From: Branchiostoma floridae
Lineage: Eukaryota; Chordata; Leptocardii; Amphioxiformes; Branchiostomatidae
Assembly (NCBI RefSeq): GCF_000003815.2
Contig: NC_049985.1
Coordinates: 13,654,844-13,718,843 of the forward strand
DNA length: 64,000 nt
Direction: 5' to 3'
The notes below the pieces were generated by a model. It was not told the origin of the DNA. It was given only the letters and a program-made list of their open reading frames with translations, and did not search any database. Shown piece by piece: positions 42,701 to 54,700 of this stretch. Position 1 is the stretch's first letter. Each line of letters starts with the position of its first letter. Made by a program: the position numbers and the translations under genes.

Positions 42701-45700
42701 TTCTGGCCGTAAGAGAACAAGCGAGTTTGCCTGTTAACCATCACTTTGTATGGTTCATGTCGTTGTGAGAAAACCGCTTGTGATCGCGTGCACTCCGCCG
42801 GTACCGAGACCCCATCTTATGTGGGCTCCAACCGGCGAACTAACGGCTTGCAGATCCTTGTCTGTGGTCTTAACATACATCGTAATTAGCATGTGTACTG
42901 ACTAATATCGTAATCATGCATGATGTGATCATAACTGCTTGTAAATGAATGTTATATAATCCAGTGGATCATTTAACTAATCACTGTTGTTCGCAGCCCA
43001 TTGATTTGCTAACAGTGTGATTATACTAAGGCTTATCTTAGAAAATTTCATCATTAAGTTGAATATCATACATTACCTTCCTTGCAACCAACACTTTCTG
43101 TGGAAAGCATGCTTCATGTTCTGATATCTTTACTCTCTTTTGACTGACTTCCTTTTCTCCACTTGTCTTATACAGTTTTATTCTGTTGTATAGTCATTTA
43201 GACTGGCAGTACTTCATCCTTTAGGTGGATAATGACGGAATGCTTTAGTCTGTATTTCTAATTTTTACCTCGTATATCAGACTGGTATTGGAGGTAGTAA
43301 TTTAGTGCATGTTGACTTTTCTAGAATTCGGTAGTACCACACAAGGCCCTGCTTGCTGCTAAAGTTTACATTGAGTGGTCATGTTGGATGGGGTCTTGTA
43401 CTGTTGGATCATTGTACAAAGCGTTACCCCAACTTTGCTTGAATACTCATGTGCCAGCAAGCATCCTCTAAGAGAAGTGGTGACTTACTGGCAGTGTAAA
43501 TGACTGCCTTCTGTGGACTCCCTCAGACAGCTCTCAATTCTGTACACCTCTGCTATGTTTCATTATGCAGCACTCTTACAAAAAGACTTCTAATTTGGAA
43601 TGGTCCTATTACTAGTCCATGAAAGTGTTTTCATTTTTTTCCCAGCTACACCTCTATGCTATATCTTTTCGACTTGACAGCAAAATGTTGAAGCCACAGT
43701 CCTCCTCAGCCCTCCTACTCAAGTTTTGTTTCTTCCCCATATGTACATGTGGTTTTCAAAGTTCACTGAAGAGTTAACTGGTTTGGGAGGTTTACGGATC
43801 ATTTACTGACTCAGAAGTAGGAAAGGGACTGAGCTTGGCTCATAAGAAGACTCCTGAAGCAAGGCACTTTGTTAAAGAACTCCCCAAAGCTTACTTGAGT
43901 CAGAATATCACAGCCATGTGTGTAGAGAGTCCACCAGTAATTGTCTTGAATCCCTCCTGATCAGTCCCTTGATGTTACACACTAATGGCAACATGTAACT
44001 TTGTCTCCCATGCCTACTGGGAAGGAAGTAAGGACAAATCTCTTCAACCTTTAATTCTTCATTCTGTCCAACTCTCTTTTGCTCTCCTGTGACTAGCAGA
44101 AGCAACTTTATGCTGACCTTCTCTTGATTCTGGTTCACTCTACAGGCAAGATCACGATTGTGAATACTCTGGATTATGAGGCATCCCAAGGCTACTACCT
44201 GACAGTGAAGGCGAGCGATGGCGGCATGCCCACACTCAGCGACATCACAACCGTTAGCATCAACGTTACCGATGTCAACGACAATGCCCCTGAGTTCAGC
44301 ATGCCCATGTACAGTGCCTCTATCAGTGAAGATGCTCACACAGGAGACAGTGTTATTCAGGTAAGACATCAACAGCAATCTAGATCCAGTTTATCACAGG
44401 CATCTGTTTTTACAGAGAGAGAGAGAGAATAAACTTTTTTGACTGACAACTTTTTTGGCTTTCCCCGAACATTAAAATCCTGATGAAACAAAGACAGGAA
44501 GCTTTCAAGTCAGGGGAGAATGACAGATACAAAGAATTACGTAACAAGGTGCAACGAATAATCAAGAGAGCGAGAGGAAACTTCTACAAGGACAAAGTCA
44601 AATCTCTAAAAAAAGAAAATCCCTCAAAATGGTATCAAATGCTTAAGTCCATGACCAACACAACTGGAAGAGAACTCACACTTAACATCGAAGGAACACC
44701 TACTGCTGACCACAAGGCAACAGCAAACGCCATTAACGAAGTGCTCTGTGCCGTGACATGTTCACTTGAAAAACTAGACCTGGGCAAACTACCCCCATTT
44801 CTTCCAGCGAAACCCCTAGAGGAAATTCAACCGTGGGAGGTCTACAATGAATTGCGCAACATCAATACGAGAAAAGCCGCTGGTCCCGACGACATTCCCA
44901 ACCGTATCATCAAAGAGTTCTCGTACGAGATTTCTACCCCGTTAACGCACATTCTCAATGCTTCACTTGCAGAAGGGGTTGTTCCTGTACAGTGGCGCCA
45001 AGCCAACATCGTTCCTCTGCCAAAAAGCCGCCCTCCGTCCATCGAGGAACTCCGACCAATCTCCCTCACACCAGTGCTGGCAAAGGTTGCGGAGAGATTC
45101 GTGGCGACCCGACTCTACTCAGACATTAAGGAAAACATCGACCCTACCCAATTCGGCTGTCTTGCAGGCCGGTCTACTACCCACTGCCTAGTAGATATTG
45201 TCAATCAACTTGCGAAAACCTCTGATGAGAGGGGTACAATCACTAGTCTCGTTACAACGGACTTTTCGAAAGCTTTCGATCGTGTCGATCACCTCCTAGC
45301 GGTTACCTGTCTGATCAACCTGGGCCTTCGACCCTCGCTCACGCGGTGGATATGCAGCTTCCTGACCGACCGGAAACAAAGAGTCCTTTACAAAGGAGTT
45401 CACTCGGATTGGTCAGTTACTACCTGCGGCCTTCCGCAGGGTACGGTGCTTGGTCCACTGATATTTCTTGCCCTTATTAACAACGCCAGTGTAGACGCCT
45501 TAGCAAGAAGGTGGAAATTTGTCGACGACCTTAATCTAGCAGAAAGCCGGAAAATCAGCGTAACCTCCAACCTCCAAACCGACCTCGACAATCTCGGCAC
45601 CTGGACAGAAAGTCATAAAATGAAGCTAAACCCAAAGAAGTGCAAAGCAATGCACGTTTACTTCTCTAAAGTCCCCCCGACGCTACCACCTTTATCTATC

Positions 45701-48700
45701 GCTGGTGAACCACTGAACATAGCCAAAGTCGTTAAACTACTTGGCTTATTTGTACAAGCGGACCTTGGCTGGCAAACTCACGTTGACCACGTACTGAAGT
45801 CAGGTAATAGGAAACTATTCCTGCTCCGACAGCTACGGCGTCTCAACCTTTCTCAAGAAGACCTTCTCACCTGTTATAAGACCTTGGTCCGACCGGCTTG
45901 CGAGTATGCCGTCGCTGCCTGGCACCCGGGACTCACAAGAAAACAGCACGAGAGAATCGAGACCATACAGAAAAGGGCTTGCCGGACAATACTAGGCCCC
46001 GCATACACATCCTACTCAGAGGCATGCAGCGTTCTTAACCTACCTACACTAGAAAGCCGACGCCGTCAGCTGTGCTACAAGTTTGCCAAACGCCTGCTAC
46101 ATTCAGAGACTTTTCGAGACTGGCTACCTCCATACCGCGGTGAGATCAGCGCCAGAACTACACGGTCATCACAACTACTGGACACTATCAAAACCCGTAC
46201 AGAGAGATACAGAAGAAGCCCCATCCCTTACATGACGAACCTTTTAAATGAACTGGACTCTTGCGATATGACTTCTGACTTCCCACTGTTTTAAAGTTGT
46301 AAGGTTGTGCATCTTGCGACCTTGCATTAGTGTTAAGTGATGTTTGCATAGAAATCACAAGTGTTGAATCAGATTTACAGTGTTTTGGATTTCTCTTCTC
46401 GTGCAATATTGACGTGCAATACTCAAAAGTGCAATATGATAATTATCACTTACTTTGTTAGTTTATAAATTCTATTGTAAACAACATTGCGACGATTTCT
46501 CACTTTTAAACTTTGTATACCGTGTAATATTTAGTGTGTGTGATAATTGTAAATACTCACCGCAATTCAGTCACTACAATGACTGCAAGTGTGATATGTT
46601 GTTTGTAATCGCTATGTCTCTATGTCAAATAAACCATTCATTATTAATACGTGTTCTTTAACAGGTGATGGCTACAGACAGAGACAGTCCACCAAATGCT
46701 CAAGTGACCTACACCATTGTTCGGGGTGATTCCAAAGGCCAGTTCAACATCGCACCCAAGCTTGGCATTGTTACTGTCAGCGGAGCTCTGGACAGGGAGG
46801 AGGTAGATACATTTCTCTTAAAGGCTTTCTGCACTTTGTTTAGTTTGTCGAAAACTTGTCAAACTGTAGTATCATGGAGCAATTTTCACTTTGGCTAAGA
46901 TAAAGCTCCGTCCTTATCTGTTCCAGATTCAGGCATACTCACTGACAGTACGTGCAAAGGACAGCGGTGCTTCACCACGCTACATGGACGTTGTGGTGAA
47001 TGTCGACGTCTTGGACATCAATGACAGCCCACCACAGTTCTCACAGGCCAACTACAGTGTGTTTGTGCAGGTTAGTAGCAACACACCTTACAAGGATACA
47101 TATCAACTTTTCACAACACCTACACACCTATGCCCACTGCATTTACCCATCTTTCATCATAGTGCTTTGTGTTGTTTTACACATGCTTTTTTATTGGATA
47201 TCTTCATATGGTAGTTTCTCAGAGAGCTTTCACCAAATACTTTTTGAACATATGCTTGCATCATCAGATGTTGTAATTCATTTAAATGTGATTCTCCTCT
47301 TTGTCTGCTTTAAAATCTTTGCTGTCTTGTTTCAGAGAGAGACTTTATTTTGTCCATGCTTCTTTCAAGCTCTTCTGTTTTGCCTCTTTGTTCTGCCCCC
47401 TAAAAGCCAAAGTCTTACAAGTCTTTTAAAATCCTATGTTACAAGGAGATCAAAACATAGATATTTCATTTTCCTCAAGTTCCCTCCAAGTGCAGAGCAA
47501 ACCGGTACATGCCCCATGTGATTTCTTTCAACTCATACACCCATTCCTTCTTCACTTTCCCTGTCTCTGTGCCATGGAAAGACCTGTTCTAAGGGGATGG
47601 AGTGCCAGTTCCCCCAGGGTGGAATGGTTAGTAAGGGACTAGACGTGTGCCTAAATGTAGTCACAGGCTGTTACCTACACTACAAAACTAAGGGAAAGGT
47701 CAGATGGCGCATGGTAGAGATGTTTACCTGCACAAGGGCTCCATCACCAGAGGTCTGACCTTCTGTTGGAGTGAGTCCAGCTATGAGAGATTAGAGTGTG
47801 CTGCTGCATGTGATTTGGATCTGCATGTCACTCAGTTGGCTAGCAACTTATCACTGCAGTATCACCTCACCTGATACATTTGGCTCATTATTAGACTTAG
47901 TTGAAAGACAACAGCAAGTTGATTACATATACATGTACAATGTGCTACCACCTTGCACTCACAAAACTTGACAGTATGGTGTATGGGAATGTTACAGATG
48001 GAAGCTAAGACTGAGTGGTACTTTTGACTTGTTGGTGGCTACTAATGTATATTCATATTGAAACAAATGATTTATGATACATTTTTGTTGTTTGCAGGAG
48101 AGCAAGCCCATTGGTACAAGCATCCTCATGTTCACAGTCAAAGATTTTGATGCTCCACAAAATGGACCCCCGTACACCTTTAGCATCATCAGTGGTAACC
48201 AAGGCAACGAGTTCCACATTGACCGCAGTGGCATCCTTCGCACGTCCGTTGTCTTCCAGTCTGACATGCGGCGCAAGTACAACCTACAAGTCCGAGTGGC
48301 TGACGCAGGAACGCCGTCCCTCTATGGCTATACCAACGTGGTTGTGGAGGTGATAGAGGAGAGCATGTACCCACCAGTCGTGACACCCCATCAGATCTCC
48401 ATCAGTTCCTTCAGGGATGACTTCCCTGGAGGTGTCATTGGCAAGCTGCATGCCACCGACAACGACATGTACGACAAGCTCACCTACAGCCTGGTCTCCA
48501 ACAACAAGCGGCTGTTTGGCGTGAACCCCAACGACGGAAAAATCATCGCCCAACCGGGATTGGACGTCGGCGAATACATTCTAAACATCAGTGTCAGCGA
48601 TGGCAAGTTCATCACGGCTGGAGAAGTCAGCGTGACGGTGAAGCTCGTCACCGATGAAATGCTTCGCAACAGCGTGACAGTAAGGTTCGCCAACATCCAA

Positions 48701-51700
48701 CCTGAGGAGTTCTTGTCCTCATACCAGAAGGAGTTCTTCCGCACGCTGCGCAGGCTGCTGAAGGTGAAGAACAAGAACATCATAGTTGTCAGTATGCAGC
48801 CTGTCGATGGCAACCTTGATGTTCTGTTCTGCATAGAAACCACAACTAAAGGCTCTCAGAAAGAAGACTACTACAAAGCTACAGCCTTGCGCCGTGAGCT
48901 AAACCAAACAGTGATGGACATTCAACAGAATGTTGGCCTTAGTGTGCTCCAGATCATCAGCGATTCTTGCTCACACAACAAGTGCCCAGTGGGAGCGTGT
49001 AGAGATATCTTGAATCTGGACATCCACGCCATTGCTGCCATCAGCACAGCGAAAATCAGCTTTGTTTCACCGCGCCACATGAGGGACTACGAATGCAAGT
49101 GTCCTGGTGGTTTGATCGGGAAGGACTGTAACCCATGCAACAGCAACCCCTGCCCGAGGTATAAGATGTGCCTGCAAGATCCCAAGTCCATCGAAGGCTT
49201 TGAGTGCGTCTGCCCAGACGGCACCTCGCCACCAAACTGCAACCAGCTGCCGTTTGATGGTAGGTTTCATTTTATCTTTTTGGCTTCCTATGTACTTAAT
49301 CAAAGAGAAGAAATTGTTGCTACAAGTGTTACATTTTTTTTGTCTTCCTTTACAGACAAGGGCCCGATGACATTCGGTGGGAACAGCTACATCAGGTACA
49401 CCCTGGCCAACAGTGTGGACCAGATGTCTACCCAATTGTCCCTCGCAATTCTTCCCAGAAGCCCCAATGGAAAGATCATGTACGCTCGGGGAGAGTACGA
49501 CTACAGTATTCTTGAGGTATGTTATCAACTTTGTTGTTCAAAAAGAGCCTGTTCCTTCTATAGACCTTTGTATGTAGACCTTAGACCAATCTGAGATTCA
49601 ACAAACACTTAAGTTACATAAAATGACGGCTTGTTTTATTTCTGTTTCAGTTGATCAATGGGTATCTGCAGTACAGATTCAACTGTGGTAGCGGTGAGGG
49701 GAAGGTAACCATGGAATTTGGGGGGTCAGAGGTCACTGATGGCAAGTGGCACTATGTGGAGGTTTCTCGCAACGGTGCCTACGCCGAACTGAAACTTGAT
49801 CACAAGTACATAGCAAGAGGCAGTGCCGCTGGCGAGAACAAAATCCTGAACTTGGATGACAACGACATCTACTTTGGCGCAGAGGTGGCCAACAGGCTGC
49901 GGAAGAAGCGTGCGGCAGTCGTCAGTAATGGTTTCCTTGGCTGTATGGATGACATGATGTTGAATGGGGAAAGGTTGCCACGTGCAGGAGCAAACAGTGT
50001 TGCAACTTTGAGGGACATGACCGATGTTGATTTCAATTGCAATGATGGGATGGAGACACTAGGCGTGTGCGGCAGCAACCCGTGCATGAACGGTGGGAGT
50101 TGTGCTGTGGTTAGTCCGTCCAATAGATACATCTGCAACTGCCTTCCGCGATTCAGTGGCGACAATTGCCAGATCGACACACAACCATGTAACTCCAACC
50201 CATGTAAGAATGGGGCCCGCTGCAAGAATTTGTTGAATGACTTCAAGTGTGAATGTCAGCGAGAATGGTATGGCAAGCGTTGCGAACACTCTACCTCATG
50301 TAACTGCTTTAACGGGGCGACCTGCTTGGACACACCAAGTGGAAAGACCTGCAGCTGCCCGGATAACTTCACGGGGGAAAAATGCCAAGAGGACGTCAAC
50401 GAATGTTCGCGCAATCCGTGCCAAAACGGTGCCACTTGCCACAACACCGAGGGGTCCTATTTCTGCAACTGCACTGCTAACACCAATGGCCTTCACTGTG
50501 AGAACATCATCGAGATGATCATGCCCAAAATTGAGTCCAACAGCATCAACATCGGACTGGAGGAGATAATCGGCATCATCTGCTGCATCATCTTCCTCCT
50601 CTTGCTAGTCATCATCTTCGTCATGGTCCGCAGGTGCAGGCAGAGGAGGAAACGTAATCCTCATATGAGCGACATCGTCGCCACCGGTGGCGACCCAAAC
50701 GGAATCATGATGACAGAGAAGAGGGATGACTACCACCGCGATGCCAAAATGGTCCACATCGACACCAACCTGGACGACTACAGACCACCGCTGCCTGCCA
50801 GACCCATCTCCTACACACCTAGCCTTTGTGGGAACTCACTGAATAATCTGAGTGACGGGGCGATGGGTGCCGAGGTGGAGCCTGTGTTCTCCTCCAGCAC
50901 GGACATGCTGGCCGTCAGAAATAAGAACCCTGCCATTGTGTGCAGCGTCGCACCAACGTTACCTCCACCCCCGCCTTCCAACTCAGCATCAGACAGTGAC
51001 TCCATTCAAAAGCCAGCTTGGGAGTTTGAGTGTCCCAACGTTGTTGAAGGATATGTAGAAAGTAAGTAACATCCTATCTGTGAAAACCTCACTTGTCACC
51101 TCATGTCATATACACCTGTCCTGTGCACCTTTGTCTCGTATCCAAAAGCAGGAGTACCTTTAAAATGTGAGTAGGACTAGACTGGAAAATTTTAGCACTT
51201 CTAGTAGGTGTTAGGAAAAGGCACTCACACAAGGTGTAGGTGGAAGCCGAAACAAGCCGTAGTCTTAGCTACTAACACGGTGGTTGTGGTAGCACAGAAA
51301 AAGAGCAGGCGGTAAGAGGGCGGCACATTTTTGAGTGTACTCCTCCTTTTGCAGGTAAAGTGAATGATGCGGATGCAGTGATGAACAACATAGCAAATGA
51401 TGAGATGCAGGTCTACAGGAATGAGGGAGGCAGTATGACTGACATGGTCTCCCTAAGTTCACTGCCCTCTGAATCATGTGATGAGGATAATATGCCAGGT
51501 ATGTCCTAGTGGAGGCCGTCGTTGGATCCTTCTTCAGGGGGAGCACCACTTCTTCTGTGTAGTCTGAGCACTCTCGAAACTAATGATCCATTTCACTTGT
51601 TCATCACTGTTCATCACTGCATGTTTCTGTGTGTTGTACCAACTATTCATCTATCTTTTAACCCTTCTTGAAGTCTATCTATATTGTTATAGATTAATAG

Positions 51701-54700
51701 CTGCTATCTTTATGTGTGATACTGAACCTCTTGATCTGTATGATTCTTTGGTGATAGGTTGATCTGCTTGTCATGTCATGCCATCCTCCATGCCTTACTG
51801 CCCTGTATTCTCCCCTCTCCATCAACAACCCTAACTACCCTCGCTATCTTCTTGTAGTTTCAGAGTATGAAATAGCGTCATAACCAACAGGAATGTTATG
51901 GGAAGAAGAGTCTATGTGTTAACCTTTCTTCCCAACCTTATGACATGTATTTAATGAGTGTAACATAACATTAAGGTTCAGTAGTGTGTCATTGTTGCCT
52001 GATGTTGGACAGGATAGTTGACTAGTCTTTCTTGTTCTTTAAAAGAACAGCTCTACAGACAGGCAACTAACCAATCATTCCCTCTCTCCATTCCACCTTC
52101 CGCTGTTTGCCCCACTGCCCAGATAACTTCAACAATCTTGACAAACCTGGAGGTACTGCTATAGTTTTAGTGTTGCTCTCCTTATGGTTATCCTGCCAGT
52201 CCAATCCAGGCAAAAACAGAGGCCAGGTTTCTTCTTGTTTTATAGGACAAAAAAATTGCTGCTCCGTGTTTGTGTGTTGTCGTTTGGACTTTGGAGCCTC
52301 AGTTTTTGCCTGTCTAAGTGTAGTAAGACTGAGATTGCAACAAAAAAAAAAGAGTTGACTGTCCTGCTAAGCCTACCACCTTTCACTCCTTTCTCTCCTC
52401 CCGCCTCTCTTGTGCACATCTGTAGGCAGAAAGCATGCAAAGTTGAAAACGTTCCAATCAGGATATACGTAAGTATGTGCACAAATTCCATCAAGGAGTT
52501 AAAGTTTGGCCCCAGGCCTCCATGAATGATCCCACATTCTCATGCATACAAAGCCTGTTGTCACTTTACAGTATGATGTGTCTCTTGAGATTTCTTGCCT
52601 TTTGTGACTGTACCCATCCAAGGTTGTATCTCTATCTCTACAGAGGAGAAGAAATCGTACTATAAAAAATTCAGCTTGTACGGTATGGTTACAGAAGAGG
52701 ACTCACCACTTCATTCGGTGGTTTAGATGTATGTCCCACCTCTTGCTTCTTCCAGAATGTCAAATTTTTCGTTGGTTTGTTTTCCTTTTTTCACCGGAAA
52801 AGACGTAGGAAGGTAAAAGGAAAAAGCTAGATTTTAACTCCTTCGTGGAACTTGCGTATGTACTGTGGCTTACTGTTTTGTGTCTTTGAGTAGTTCTCAG
52901 TGCGTGGAAGTTCAACCATACCCATGCACTGTGGACTGAAAGGTATTGTGTATCGTGGCAATACTAATGCACGCTATCAACGCAACAATTTGATACCAGT
53001 GAAAAAGCCTTAGTACTACACATTACCTGTTCAAAATGCATGACAGAAATAACATACAATGAACAGCAAATCGAATAACACTACGCTGAACTTAAGTATT
53101 TACAGTACAGTGATGCTTATCTATTTTGCACGATTTGTCTTTTCCTCCTGTCTCTTTGACTTTCTGTCACATTTCTTCCCCATTCCGTGTTCAAGATGTC
53201 TACTAATAAACCCTCTTTCACTGTCCTTTCACATGCTGTCGGTATATGTAGAAAAAGTCAACAACTTACAGCAAGCCAAAGGTATCTTTACTATCATTTG
53301 CAGTATCACTTGATATAGCAATATGAAGACACGGAGAGCTTATGTAATTACATGTTTGACACTTTTCTGTCTGTAGACTATGATATACATTGTTACGAGA
53401 CGGATGGGAAACATGCGGATATGTTTAGAAGGCAGCTATACAGATTGATCTAGACACACCCTCAGGTAGAGTACAGCTCACCCACCAGTATTCCTTATGG
53501 GTGAGGGGGAGGATTCCTCAGACCTGTTAAGGCTACAAACATTCTGCAAACATTTATGTCTACACATATGGAAAACACAACTAGCAAGGTCACATAAATG
53601 TACAATCCTTTCGAAGGAAGTCACTTAAAAAAGCACAAACAAAACACAAGCAGAGTTCCTTGACAGGTCTGTAATTCTAAGGCTGGTGGCATTGGCTTCA
53701 CTTAAGCTGTCTGTGGTGAATGGACTGCTCTTTCAGAGCGACGTTGCTCATGGTTGCAAAACTTCCCATGGGAGTAAGCTTACCTGGCTACTTCTCTGGC
53801 GCTTTTCACTTTACTATTGGTTGGTTGTCAAGGGACTCATCACTCTCCAAGCATCTTTTGTAAAATCAGGATAAGCAATTTGAAAACTTTTTCAAGCTTT
53901 ACTAAATCAATTCTTATTCTCCTCTCTTTTTTGAAGGTTTATAGCAACTTTGTATGTTTCTATGTGATATTTATGTTCTGTTCGTTTATACAACATTGAT
54001 ATCCCTTGAGCCATGATTATGCCCTTGGATTTTGAAGAAGTTGACGAAAACTATTTGTGCATCAATGAGGAAAACTCCTAGTTTATTTTTGTAGCTACTC
54101 AAATTTCTACTATCTATAAATTCTACTTAGATGTAGAAAGTACCTGGAAAGCTGCCAGAATAGCCCCATGAACTCCTTTGGAGAGAGTAGGTTTGACTGT
54201 GGTATGGCCTTACATTGAACCCTACTTTATTCTCCCTCCTCTTGGGGTCTGCGTGAGTGCTGAAGCCATGCTCCCCTTCTTACACTTCATAAATCATTGG
54301 GTCCCCAGGGGGACTGGAACAATTTCCTATGCCATATTGCCAATGGATGTAATAAAGCCCCCAGTGTGTAGTTTGGAAAACCACTCTCCTAAATTGAGCT
54401 GGGCTGGGTCGAAATTGCATTCACGGCTTTGGAAAATGTGCTTCTCAATGTGTGCCACAGATTCCTTGGGAACATATTGATTTTTTTGTGTCAGACATAG
54501 GGACAATTTCTTCTGAATACAGCAAATAGGTCTACACGTGACATCTGTATCTGCTTAGTACACACTAGAAATACAATATGACAGAGGTGGTTGCGCAAGA
54601 TGCCTCTTCCTTAGCAGCGCATTGCATATTGGGATATTATCAAGAGAAGGATTTTTGTAGAATACATGTATATATGATGTCTAACCAATGTATCTCCCCT

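Noticed and set aside
42790-42840. GC-rich imperfect hairpin as an RNA gene
   Set aside because: Not a tRNA or known small-RNA fold; too many mismatches for a precursor hairpin.
47000-47521. 173-codon plus-strand open frame
   Set aside because: Off-frame shadow of FAT exon 46927-47070 continuing into intron.
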